Of a stretch of DNA of 64,000 bases, positions 43,565 to 55,313 are shown piece by piece; position 1 is the first letter of the stretch; each line of letters begins with the position of its first letter. This DNA comes from Ulva prolifera (taxonomy: Eukaryota; Chlorophyta; Ulvophyceae; Ulvales; Ulvaceae): contig CM041200.1 of assembly GCA_023078555.1 (NCBI GenBank), positions 6,177,361 to 6,241,360 on the forward strand, in the 5' to 3' direction. A program made the position numbers and the translations under genes. The notes under the pieces are model-generated. The model was not told the DNA's origin. It saw nothing but the letters and a program-made list of their open reading frames with translations, and made no database searches.

Positions 43565-46461
43565 CTGAATGATACAGTTGTTCTATGTCACAAGCTCAAC
43601 GAATGTTTGGTGATCTTGGCGTGGCAAACTGTGGTCGGGCAATTTACAGACACATCTGCGAGATGACAAAAAACCTATCGACGACAACAGTGCTGGAGCT
43701 ATGGCATCCAAAACTGCCCAGTGTTCAGCTCGTTCCCGAGTGCTCCAGCTGGTGGGCAACCTCAGCGGTGGCAGTATACTGCAGTATCGGATTTTGTTTG
43801 TACACAAGCACTCGCGACTGCTCGACCCAATTTTCGACGCACGAATCCATCACCATCCCACTTGATGATCCTATACAATACAGGGGTGCCGCACTCGCAG
43901 AATGTGCTGTGCTTATGCTGCATCCCTGCACTGGACGAGCAAATACGGGCTTCACACAAGCATCGCATGCCCAGATACCAGAGCGATATCAAGCATGCAC
44001 ATGCAGACGAGCATTACATATCAGCGTAGTGGTGCTTGTGAGTTTGCTAGGACTTGTCGACTGCTCACGAAGACGACTCGTGAGCTCTCGTCCGCAGACT
44101 GGCACACATGGCATTGGGCAGCTGGTCCTGTACCCTTGACAAGCAAGGTACCTGATAAACGCGAGGGTTATATACCTTTTGGCGCGGACTGGCGATCGTG
44201 GGTTGGACACTCGATTTACACCTGGGCTGACGCTGACCAGTGAAGGACTGTAGAGAGGGCGTGCCACATGCCGAAATGCTCAGCCGATGCCCTCCAGTTC
44301 TTGACGAAGACCTATGAATTGTCACTTTGGCGTTCTGCTGCATGTTACGTTCGGCTTGACAACGCGTGGCCTGCCTCTTGCTGGTCACTTGAACGATTTG
44401 AAAGCATATTCATTGGAACATTATCGGGCTGGTTGTTGAATGAAATAAATAGGCATGTAGCAGCCAAGGACATCGGACATCGTGACTGAGCGATCACAGT
44501 GCTGGGCTTCGCACACACAGCTGACTCGTTCAGGCAGTCCTAGTCAGGCATGGCTCTAGCACTGTCGCCATAATCCTCCGGATCTTTGTGCCTGACGACG
44601 AAGAATTGCACAAACGGCCGTAACACCGCAATTTGCGACAACTGATAAAGTTAAGATGATCTCCGGCGAACGATCTGCACACAAGAATACATTTCAATCT
44701 CGCAATCGGACGTCAAGCCAGACCCACACAAGCATCTGCCTACGCGCCCCGAGGGGTGGACAGCACACTCACACAGGACTGACATTGCAACGTATCGCAC
44801 CGTCTTCGCCAGCGCCCATGTCAGGGATTCCATTTGTCCTGATCGCACCACGCTCATTGCAGTCCTGGATTCAGTTGCGGTCCTATACATGAGGAAATTA
44901 CCCGGGGCCCGCCGAACTACCCGCCCCCTTGGAGGTGGCCATTCTCCAGCAGCAGTGGCCAAACTGCGGCATTGCAGCAGGTCGGAGACCTTAAGCTTGC
45001 TGCATCGGCAGCACTGTCGACACGCTCCGCTCCACAGAGGTGCATGCAACTGTAAACTACTTCACCTTGAAACATGCGACATCCACCATGTGCCCCATGA
45101 CGTCGGTCCGGACTGCACAGCTGCTTCCACTCATGGCATGGGCATGGAGGTGCGACAGGCAAGCAGATGTGCGCTTCCAGGAAAATCTTCCCCCAGGCCC
45201 CACAAGAATCTCAAGTCTCCATGCCACCCAACACAGATACATGCACTCAGCAGCGCCTTGCCGACCGCCAAATCACAATTAGCCATAGGCATATGAGCAC
45301 TACAGTGTTGTATACGTGTCAAATGCGGGTGCTACTGTAGCGTCAGACTTGTGTGAAGTGCGGGTATCTTGATACTAGCTGCAAGCCAGGCGGTTCGCAG
45401 CGTTCTGGCCACGTAGCCCTGGCCCTTTTGCTCCTTGCCAGCGCCACAGCCACCTAGCCATGCCACGTGTTGGGCTGATGCATGAATGCCCGAGGCCTTT
45501 CTCTGGTTTGTCCACGCGCGGCAGCGGCAGGCCCTTGTCAGAGTGATACGCCAGAAGACAACAAGCAGCAACACCGCCGAAGTGGGGATGCTGAGACCCC
45601 ATCTCCAAGCACTGCTGAGGTAGTGAGCCATGCATTGAGCCACTGCTGAGGTGCTCGCACTTGAATGAGGCTGGTCACTGATCAATTCATAGGCCGTAAG
45701 GCAGTGCAGCCTGCACTATTCAGACATGAGGGCAACGAGGCGCCTCACCTGTGGCACCAGCTGGCACACGCGGCGGCACCACGGCCAGTGCCATGCCGGG
45801 CACAACGCATGACACCGGTGCATAATGATGTAGCACAATGCCAGGGCAAAATGTGCCTCCACAATGTCTCATAATGGCATGGCAAATTTTTCACATGGAG
45901 CTGTAATGAGGCATGTGGACAGCAGCTTTAACTCAGAATCTGTTGATGCCAGCACGCATTCACAACGGTCACACCAGGAGGATCTCCCAGCATGCTAGAA
46001 CACGCAGGGGAGAGGGATTCTTGGGGAGCTGCTGGTTAAACTGAGTTTGTTGGGGATGCAAGCAGCTACACACCATGCTAGTGTGTGCCATAAACGCAAG
46101 ATCATCGACGGGCAGGATCATTGTGTCAGCAGATCGACAATATCAGCTTTACTGTAGGAAAAACGGCCATAAAAGCTCTAGATATGGCTTGACACAGCTT
46201 GCTGATTGCCACATCCACGGCATATACGACCCAGGCAGCCGCTGACACTTATGTCACAGTACGAAACACAGGGGGTCGACTCTGGCCCCCGTCCTAGTTT
46301 GATCCCACAGCAGAGATCAGCCCTCCGGCCCCAGTGGGACGAATTTGCGACAACCATGTGTGCCACATACAGATAGCATGCAGGACAACGTTATCTACAA
46401 AGCAACGCCAGGGCTGGCAACAGCACCAGCGATTCGGACCAAAGGTTGCGAACTGGTGTCC
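43565..46461. other. Long gap with no confident gene
   Basis: It should include the 5' exon of the CtpA gene. Frames at 43585-44139 (+), 43902-44243 (+), 44889-45296 (+) and 45332-45685 (-) were read; none shows a recognisable domain. The minus-strand DNA around 45375-45635 has moderately protein-like composition but no motif. Confidence 0.35.
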
Positions 46462-47627
46462 CTACGCCTTGATCTTCTTGGGGTACCGAGCCGTCACGTG
46501 GGTTTGGAATTCCTTGAAGGGTACAAAGTCCTCCGGAAAGCCCTCGCCCTCCTTCGGCACATACTGCCAGATGCCCTGCAAGGTTTTGGAGTCAGGCCTA
46601 GTCCCGGCAGACAGAGGCAAAGGGCCGTGTGCGCACGTTTTAGCCTGCCATCTGGCATGGCTGTGAGGCAACATGCACAGAGCGCATCAACTACAGCCTG
46701 GAGCCTGCTCTGCGCCATTCAGTAAAGGGCGACGTTCCTGCTGTGCAATGTCAGACAACCTGCTGTATGCGCATTGCTCGGGACGGCCATCGCAGGGTCT
46801 GCAGCGACCGTGCAGTGATGCACCGAGGTCATCAATGCAGCCCAGCCAATATAAAAATGGGGAGTTGGTGGCAATTGGTGTTGACATATGCCGACGTCAG
46901 GCTGTGCATTGCAGGCAATGAACGCCTGAATGAATCGCCGGCAGCTGTGCAATGGCTTTGTAACATGGTGTCACTGGTCAGGGTGTGGTGGGTCCAGAAA
47001 CGGCATCAAGCATGGACCACCCCCAAAGGTTTGATACGCAACACATCAGAAATGAGTGCAGCACCGATTATGGCACGCTCGCCCATGCTGATGACAGGGG
47101 GGTGACAGTGGTTCAATCATTTTTATGAATAGGTCACAGGGACTGGCAGGGTGCAGGGCACATGCAAATGGGTGGAAGAGATATTGGCTGATGCCCGAGA
47201 AGTAGGTAACTGTACGATACGTCAGACTATGCGGCCTTCGGTGCTGTTTTTATGCACAGAAACTCACCCAGGGAAGGTGGTGACGACGGGCCTCTTTACT
47301 CAGGTTGAATGCTTCCCATTCAGGAACAGATGCCCACTTGGACGTGATAGTGTATGTGTCATCAGAGGCAGTCATACTGAATCCGAGAAATCCTGGCTGA
47401 GTCTCCATGTAGGATTCCCGTGCCTTCCACGCAGCCTCAAACTGGTCCTTCACGTCATCAGGGACGTAGAATCGTTGATTGTTCTCAAATTCTGGCTTCG
47501 AACTGATCGACGCAGCGCTCGCCTCCGTTGCAGCTGCTGAAACTGCTGTTGCTGTGGTGTTCGGTGCCTTGGTGAGCTTGATCGGCACTCTCGAAATGCC
47601 AGCCTGCACAAAGAAACGACGTGCCAT
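46462..47627 (-). CDS. Antibiotic-biosynthesis-monooxygenase (ABM) domain protein, two exons
   Basis: Exon 1 runs 47627-47268 and exon 2 46575-46462. They join in phase (LPW then GIWQYVPKEGEGFPEDFVPF), giving about 157 residues. The first 40 residues are Ala/Thr/Ser-rich with early Arg, like an organellar targeting peptide. The ferredoxin-like ABM domain starts around RFYVPDDVKDQFEAAW, with the usual QPGFLGFSM strand and WASVPEWEAFN. ABM-fold proteins include haem-degrading enzymes and small monooxygenases; which applies here cannot be told from sequence. The ATG at 47627 is followed by an acceptor-like tttgtgcag, so an alternative upstream first exon is possible. The gene is divergent from the BAG-domain gene. 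Confidence 0.75.
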
Positions 47628-48287
47628 TCAGGACAAATGGACAGGCGTCCATGATGCGGCGACCTCAGAAATATGCCGTGAGCAAGAATACGATCTCACT
47701 AAAGTTACAGTGTTTTGCCGCAACGACGCGAGGATTGATCAAACAGTGAATCACCCAGCTGTAGCCCACCGCTGCAGTCCCGCGGCAAGGCGCACGAGCC
47801 AGCGTCGCTGGGGATTGATGCTTGATAGTAGCGAACATGTCTGAACGATACAGGCACGCCAGTGTTGGAACGCAGGACAGAGTCTATCAGGCAGCGGGCT
47901 TTGAGAAGGGTGTACACGGCGTACAATACCCAGACAGAACCGAAAGAGCCACTGGTGCCAATCAAAAGGCTATTTGGTGCTGTAGCAAGGCGCTTTTGCA
48001 TGAGCGTTGTGTATGTAGGTTGGCTCCAAAGCGGCCCGGCGAGCTGTCTCATTATGTCGGCCGGTCTTGTGCAGCACACCTGCCAGCTCCTCAAGGCACA
48101 CGGTATTCCCATCAGGTACAGAGTGAGGAACTGTCGGTTATGAGTACAGCGTTGATGTGGATGAGTGCAACGCTCGGCATCGCTGTTCTGCGCTGACGTC
48201 TACGTGCGCAGATGCGCTCCATCGCAGGGGCTCTTCGCGTTGACAAACTGTGATGGTCGTTGCATGACCCGAGATTAGTGTCCACAA
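47628..48287. promoter_or_regulatory. Divergent intergenic region, possible shared promoter
   Basis: 660 bp separate the assigned starts of the ABM gene (-) and the BAG gene (+). Part may be a 5' exon of either gene. No clear core promoter motif was seen. Confidence 0.3.
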
Positions 48288-49059
48288 ATGACAATATCTG
48301 CTAAGCTCATTTTCAAGCTGCAGCACTGTGACGTAGAGTTCCAGGATGCCGCGACCGTTCGGACAGTCCTTGCATACGCTTGCGAGAAATTTGGACAGGA
48401 CGAGTCAGAGACCGTCATCTTGAGTAAAGGTAGGGAATTAGAGCATGATTTACAGCTCAACACATTGTCGACATCTCGGACAAGGCCAGTAAAGTTGATG
48501 GTTGTACACAAGCCAACGAAGTCGAGTCCTTCGTCGCATGCAGCATTCATGCGTCTAGCACCAGTTGCAGCGATATGTGCTGATCTACGAAAACATCAAG
48601 CTGCGGTGTGACTCAGTTTTGTCTGTTGAAAGACTTCTGCGTCCTACTGTGCCCGTTGTCATGGTTGAAAGACTGACGACAGTCGCGTTCTTGAAGTCTT
48701 TGCCCGAGGTGTCATGCGGCAGCAATTCGGCAGGCAGACCTCAAAATTCAGGCAGAAATCACTTGATGATATTCATATCGTTCCAGTCAGATTCTGATTC
48801 TGTCGAATGTTTCCACAATTGCAACGTGCAGGTCACCGCATTGAAGGCTGTGTCACCAGGCACATGGACGGATGAGGAATTTACCCTGGCAGTTGCGACA
48901 AACGAGCATCTGGAAAGGATGCTCGTTGGACTTGATAGTGTGACAGGTTTGACTGGAGATGATAGATCAGCCAAGAAGCAGGCCGTCCAATTCATCAATC
49001 AACTGTGTGCGCAGCTTGACAGCCTCAGGTCTTGCAGAAAGCAAGGCAGCGAAAATTAA
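48288..49059 (+). CDS. Ubiquitin-like plus BAG domain co-chaperone (BAG1-like)
   Basis: BAG proteins bind the Hsp70 ATPase domain and promote nucleotide exchange; an N-terminal ubiquitin-like domain can link them to the proteasome. The ATG at 48288 opens a ubiquitin-like fold: KLIFKLQHCDVEFQDAATVR, then the loop VILSKGRELEHDLQL and the strand PVKLMVV. After at least one intron, an exon from 48832 (acceptor gcaacgtgcag) reads VTALKAVSPGTWTDEEF and then helices with HLERMLVGLDSVTGL and QFINQLCAQLDSLRS. These match the last two helices of a BAG domain, including the conserved acidic residue in QLDSL. The stop is at 49057-49059. The boundaries between the two domains are unresolved. Confidence 0.7.
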
Positions 49060-50235
49060 CTTCGAGTTCGCATTGAATAAGCTGCCAAACGGGCATCCTC
49101 TGACGATCACAACTAGTTTGACGATTGGCTCAGTGAGATACAGGGCCTGCATAAGCATGATTGAGTTTGCCTCTTTTCCATTGCATTGTTTACGTGCCAT
49201 TTCGGACCTGCCGTTGTGTTCTAGATGGGGATATGACGGCAACGGCATTTTGCTGTCCTCTATGATTACATGATTTTATGTGACGAGTTCGAAATGGTCA
49301 GGAAGGGGGCCTGGTTGCTGACCAAGCCATGTGCCAGCCACATTGGTGTTACAGTTGTAGTGTCGTTTCCTGCATACATTGGAGTCAAAAGGGTGGCTTG
49401 TCCAGAAGTGGTGCTGTCTCTGATGGCTGTCCTGAATGATGGTGTGTTACATGGACAAACGCGGAGAAGCGGGTAGCGATGAAGGCACTGCAGCTGGTGG
49501 CAAGGAAGGCACTACAGCGCAACCAAGCAATGTTAACACTGCGGCTGCCATCTGACGCCCAAACACTGCAAGGCTCCGGATCCACTCAGCACCACCCTCA
49601 TGCAGACAATCTCTCGCTCCGCCCGCACAAACGCCAACACCTGAGTTGTGGCGTGCTTGTTCCTCACCTTGTGTGTATAAGCTAACTCAATGCACTGCAC
49701 TCCGCATGCGTGCCCGAGCTATTGCACTTGGCTGTGTGTTCAGATGTGTTCAAGACTTTAAATACATTTATACTTGCCTCGCAGACCTGCCAGAACGAGC
49801 ACGTCCTCCTATCCCACAGCCGCACCGATCCTGGCCTCTGCCACATCGAGGCACTGTGCCAGGCACTGCAGGGCGTCGCGACTGCATGCTCTCGGCGCAA
49901 GAGAATAGCCGATACGGGAAAACATCAAAGTGATGATTTTTTTAGGGTCGTAGGCGGCCGCTGTTGACTGCTCAAAGATTTCATCAGGTGCACAACGGTG
50001 CCAACGCCATTCATACACGTGTGCTGAGAAACATCTCGGCATATAAGTGCCGCTTCACCTCAAAGCTACATGAAGCTACGTGCATCCACCTGCATCTGAT
50101 TGCTGTGTCGCTTGCTCGCTCCCCGATCGTTATTCTGCATGGCTGTTCGTCTTTTGAATCCAGCACAGCTAGTCGATTACCTACGCCTCCTGTCTTAATC
50201 CCTGACATGCTATGGCTGTCTGTCGTTTCGTGAAG
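49060..50235. other. Intergenic, no confident gene
   Basis: Frames at 49270-49476, 49479-49685 and 49710-49967 (+) were considered. The last contains NEHVLLSHSRTDPGLCHIEA after an acceptor-like site but has no partner exons. It could be an unidentified small gene. Confidence 0.3.
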
Positions 50236-51834
50236 ATGTTGAGACACATTCCTCGCAGCCCCTTGCTGGCTTGTAGCCACCGAACTGCCGGAACGTTGGC
50301 GTCGCGAGCGACGGCATCGCAGGAACGCACTATAAGGCATTTGCGCCTCTCTGGCCAGCGTACATCATATCGCGATGGATTCTCAAAAAGACTTGTTGCA
50401 GCAAGTGCAGCCGTGAACGCCCTTGATGAGATTGAGTTCGACGATGAAGAACCAATGGAGAGACGGCAGATCGCCGTTGGCGAACAAGAATGGTATGGGA
50501 CTCGCCTGCTATCCAAGCCAAGGGTTTTTCATAAATTACTCGGAGGGGATGATGGCACTCCACAGCCATGGCGCATGCAGGGCACAATCTGTCTTTGGCA
50601 TTCTGTCAGACTTCATTGACAGCCCGGAAGCAGCAGAGCTAGATGTATTCCTGTTCAGAGCCACACCTGATAAGCGCGTGGAAATCAGGATCGACAAGGT
50701 ATGGAAGTCAAACTCTCGACATGGGTCCCTGTACTGTATTGCGCATTTCACAAATGGCAGCAGACTCATGTTCAAACATGCCAAACTGTGATGTGCAGTT
50801 GACGGACAAGTACGGATCTCCAACGCTCGGAGACCTCCAAAGCGTCACAGCCGCACTTAACTCTGGTATGCTGGAAAGACTTGGCGAAGATGCAGCCGGT
50901 GAAATTGAAGTGGCTGTTTCATCTCCGGTGAGCAGCACCACAGCCCGCATGCACGACATAGTCACACTTTGCGGCCCGTGGAAGTCCTGCAAGTCAGACC
51001 AGCCTGCAGAACATCAACCTTATTATCCGCCTGACTGGGGCGAAATTTGCTTGTGCTTCAAAGATCTGATGCCATCACTGTTACGTTTTGCTGTGATCTG
51101 TGCAATATTTGGTACACATACGTGAACCACCACCCGCACTGCAGGGAGCTGAGAGGCCCGTGGAATGGGACGAACTAGACAGGTTTGCGCAGCTCCCACT
51201 CTGGGTGGTGTTCACTGTGCCGGACGAACAGGGTCAAGCAGTAACCAAAACGCACGTCCTGGAGATCTATGAGATGGCCCCAGAAGGAGTGATCTGGAAG
51301 CGTGCAGATGTCAGGGCAAACTCACCAGGTGCGTAGCCTGCCAATTTTCAGATTGATGCAGAGTGCCATACTTCTCACACTCTCTGCCCGCCTCCGGTGT
51401 TTCGGTTGTGTGAAAGTAGATGCAAGGCCGCGCTGTGTCAAGCGTTGACAGTGGCCGACTGCTCAGATTAAGTTCTGGGTACTTCCATACATGCGAGCGT
51501 ACAGGTCTCTGAGTGTGCGGTGGCCACTGGCGTCCATGCAGCAACTCCTGTGGCCATTGGTTCAAGCATCATGCACAAGCAAGCTGTCATCTGGCGTTGT
51601 CATGGCCAGCAGCTTGCAGCAGCATCACAAGCCACAGCTATACTTACACTGTCTGCTGGCTGCAGCAGCGACGTGCTCCCCATGCATCTGGAGCCATCGA
51701 CAAGTGAGGCCTGACGCTGACTCTGGATCATGCGTGCAGGCAAGGGGCGCAAAATGAACAAGAAGATGCGTGAGGAGAGGTGGACTTTGGGTGAAGCGGA
51801 CATAGAGGGCATGCGAATATATGTGGATTTCTAG
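50236..51834 (+). CDS. RimP-like ribosome maturation factor, probably plastid, five exons
   Basis: RimP-family (DUF150) proteins assist 30S maturation. Exon 1 starts at ATG 50236 with an Arg/Ser-rich, acid-poor N terminus (MLRHIPRSPLLACSHRTAGT), typical of a transit peptide, and ends near 50525. Exon 2 (about 50581-50698) contains ELDVFLFRATPDKRVEIRID. Exon 3 (about 50800-50928) has DKYGSPTLGDLQSVTAALN and EIEVAVSSP, the family's SSPG motif split by an intron. Exon 4 restores it as GAERPVEWDELDRFAQLPLW (from about 51145). Exon 5 (about 51740-51834) has GKGRKMNKKMREERW and ends RIYVDF. Plant and algal plastid homologues share the late KGR...KKxRE segment. Donors gtatgg, gtgagc and gtgcgt support the boundaries. 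Confidence 0.85.
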
Positions 51835-52974
51835 GCATCTGCCAGTCCGCATGGCTGAGTCAGCAATCCAGCACACTTGCTGGATTCTAATAGAGACTGG
51901 TCGGGGCCTTGTGGTCGACCGTCGCACACAGCAGTGTAAATACATGCCGTGTATAGATGGCATCGGTCGTGCAGGCTTCGCAATGTGAGCACATGTTGTT
52001 AAGCGGACTGCACCAGCTGGCTGCCAGTGGTTTGTACGAAGTAGGTCCAAGCTGCTGGGCAAACTCTTCTCAATTCCGCTGCCCATTTATCACGGCTGTG
52101 CACTTGCAGCGGCGCGAGCAGCTGAGCCAGTCTGATGTCACATCAGTGATGTGTCTGCTCTGCGTACCTGTCAATGACCGTGAAAAGCGCAGAGGGCATG
52201 TGCGGATCATGAGGTCTGATGCACTCGTGAGAGACATTGCAGGGCGGGCAGCTGCACGTTCTTGGTCCCTTCCGTTCTATCCTCGATCGAGCATGTGTAG
52301 GGAGCATCTTCAACCATCGCAGGGCTGCTGGCCTGGCGTGACCTGCTCTTGTGAACAGCCACGCACACCGGCCGATATACCATATATACTAGAGCAGTAC
52401 ACTAGAGCATGCGTGCGCACGCACACTACACTGTAGTGACTACACGTACAGACTACATGTACAGCAGCGCTGCATGCACACACGCACCCCCTTCGTCTGG
52501 CATGACCAACATAGGAGCACTGATGGGATTATAATACAAACACAGCAAAAGAATAGTATTTACTGCGAGGAGGGCACCAGCTCAAGCGAGTTTGATCCAC
52601 AATCGCTCTCCTCGCGTCAGCACCATGCATCATGCATATATATGCCGCACGCCAAAACGGAATCGGAGGCCCCTCAGCGCAACGTTACTCAGACAGACGC
52701 GAGATCAGCTGCAACCGCTGTCGCAAAAACGACAATTGTCTAAATTGAATTCCGGAGGTGCACAAGGGATTTGGCGCACAACGATTGGGCGATCAGGCAG
52801 CATGCAGAGGGATTGCGGAGTTGATAATGATTGCGGGTTTTAGAGATGCGAGGCGCGCGATATAAATGCTGACAGGCTGTGAAACACATGTGCTGGCGCC
52901 ATGGTGGGTTTGGCAGAGGCTGCGCATGGCAGCATCGACATTGCTGCAGGTCCCCAACGCTGTTTAATTATCAT
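51835..52974. other. Intergenic, no gene recognised
   Basis: Frames at 51957-52436 and 52474-52843 (+) show no domain. A tataaat element at 52861 precedes the small frame starting at 52975. Confidence 0.35.
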
Positions 52975-53220
52975 ATGATTACAGTGGGTGCAGTGGTGGT
53001 AGCCCTGGCTGTCATCATCATACAGTTCGAATTCCATTCCGAAGCACAATCCGAAGAATCAGAGTCTGAGCCTGAACGTGCATTTTTGGACCTCACTCGT
53101 GGCACAAACAGCCACAACACGCCTCAACACCATGGCACCAGTCTTTCAGAGTCGCAACTCAACCGTTTTGGCTGCGGATTTCAGGGGCTAGTTGGCCTCA
53201 TAGCTTACAAACCATCATGA
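52975..53220 (+). CDS. Hypothetical 81-residue single-pass membrane protein
   Basis: The frame starts at ATG 52975 with a hydrophobic segment (VGAVVVALAVIIIQF), then an acidic Ser/Glu run (EESESEPE) and a polar tail. A TATA-like tataaat sits 114 bases upstream. An alternative ATG at 52901 joins in phase through a 35-base GT-AG interval, which is unusually short for an intron. No homologous family recognised. Confidence 0.3.
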   Translation: MITVGAVVVALAVIIIQFEFHSEAQSEESESEPERAFLDLTRGTNSHNTPQHHGTSLSESQLNRFGCGFQGLVGLIAYKPS

Positions 53221-55313
53221 TCTAGATACTATCTAGATGGGAGTAGACTATGACTAGACTATGGGAGTGCACCACGTAGTACACTCCCTTGCAATCAATT
53301 GAAGGTCGGCCTTTGGAGAGCCAATGCCATGTGCGCATATATGTGAATCAAACCAACAGAGCTGGTGCCTATAGCTAGTATATCATATACATGCTGATGT
53401 CTCATGATCAATGCTGTGCAAAGCTTTGTCCTGTCGACGTCGCACTTCTACATATTTGCTGTGTTTGTCTATGCCCGTTCACTATTCTAGATCTGTAACA
53501 CACTATAGTATATTCACAACGCTAAAGACCCGCTCACTGCAGCTGGCAGAGCTCGCGATGATCTGGACACCGTTTCACTACATGGACGGCCACGCGCGTT
53601 GCAGCCACTGGTGGGATCGAGCATGCTTACATGTCAAATTGTGCATGGGGAATGCTCTTGTGCTCCGTGCGGGGCTTCAATCTTTGGCTGGCATCACCGG
53701 CAGGGCTGTGGTACGTGCTCGTACCCGGCCTATAGTGCCATGAATGCGTGAGTAGATTTGCGGATGGATTCCTAGGAACGGCCCGGTACCCGGCCTCTCT
53801 TCTTTGTAACTACATGTCAAATGATACGTGCACGCCTGTCACCTACTAGTAAGGACGTTCGAATTCGAGCCCGGGCCCTGGCGCGAGCCGCACGTCGACT
53901 CGCGATGTCATGCACACTATTACTGACAACACGGCAGCTTGAACGCATAGCATGCCTGCTACGTATTACAATCTACAACCTCGTTAAAGCTTAAAGTGTA
54001 TGCATACGCATGCGCATGCGCAGGTGGTGTGGTGCATGCATGTCGTCCTAAGCTTGACTACCTCGATGATGTTTCCATGCATATATATGTGACGCATCGC
54101 GCGGCGCCGCCGAGACCCGAATTGGTGGCTCCGGATTGTTCAGGTCGTGAACGATCGCCATCGATCTATGCATGCACCGCACCTGTTTCGCAGTGCACCG
54201 CCCTGGCGCTTGCCACGCGGCTGTGCATGGTGTACGCCTCTGCTGTCGCGATGATCAACGCTTGCGCGGCGCAAGTTGCGCCGTGTCCATTGCACGATCC
54301 GACCCGCCCGCATAAATACGTGCCACCCCCTCCGCATTCCCATCCGTACTGACGTCTCGGTGTACTCTAGCCCGACATACACAAGCTTCCCTTTCAACCC
54401 TGCTCGATCGCCGTGTTCGACGGTTCGTCAGCCACCCCGGGAGCAAACAGCAAGGTATGCATCTGCTTGCCTAGATGGGTGCATTCGGATGCGTTCTCTG
54501 CGTTGTAGTTTTCTGTGTGAATGCTTTGGTGCTCATCAATGATTACAGAATGGTGAATGCGCTCGAGCGAACATGTTACGCAGCTCTGTCGACAGCCTGA
54601 GACGTCTGCGACGCAGAGCAGTACGTACGTACGCGTGCACGCTATGTACAGCGCTGCAGCTGTTGCGGTACCGGTCGCCTGCGCCTAGAGATGAAGCTGC
54701 TGTCAGCATCGTGCATTTTACATTTTGCTAGAGCGATGGCGGTCTACCTCGCATGCTCATCTGTATGTGGCCCTTACAGCGCTACAGCGCTCGCTACAGC
54801 TTTGCGACCACATGCGCATGCATGTCACTCGCTCGCACCATGCTTGCCGCCGAGTGTCAAAAGATACCAGTTATCTGACCAACAACAATTACGATGCTGC
54901 GCTAATCCAATTTCCTCATTCTGCGTGCAGTTGCTCTGTTCATCCGCGTAGGATTCCGCGTTTACATGATGCCGGTACCGCGGTGGACGAGTTGCTCAGC
55001 TGAAGTGATGCCTATTCCTATAAGCGCGATCTGAGTTTCAAGAATATGGAAGTAGACGTCTCCATGTGTTGTTTTGTGCGTTTGTGTGCTGATATGCAGA
55101 CTCGTTGGTCTGATGTGCCGCTGGTTTTTCGAGCCAAGCTCCAATGTGTCCGGTCTCGACTGGATTCGATGCTGTTGGCTGTAGCGATCACAATGCTGCC
55201 GAAATACATTGTTAACCGACCATTTGAAGTTTCTCTATATTTGTCAGTGCGGCTACCGTGCAGGTGCAGCCTTTCCAGGCATCTCGGCACTTCCGGACAC
55301 ACTTGCGAGACAG
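53221..55313. other. Gene-poor stretch with short inverted repeats
   Basis: tctagata-c-tatctaga at 53221-53237 is a perfect short hairpin, and gggagtg/cactccc pair around 53263-53288. Frames at 53411-53743 and 53996-54352 (+) look random and rich in gcatgc-type palindromes. No gene is supported before the kinase at 55314. Confidence 0.4.
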
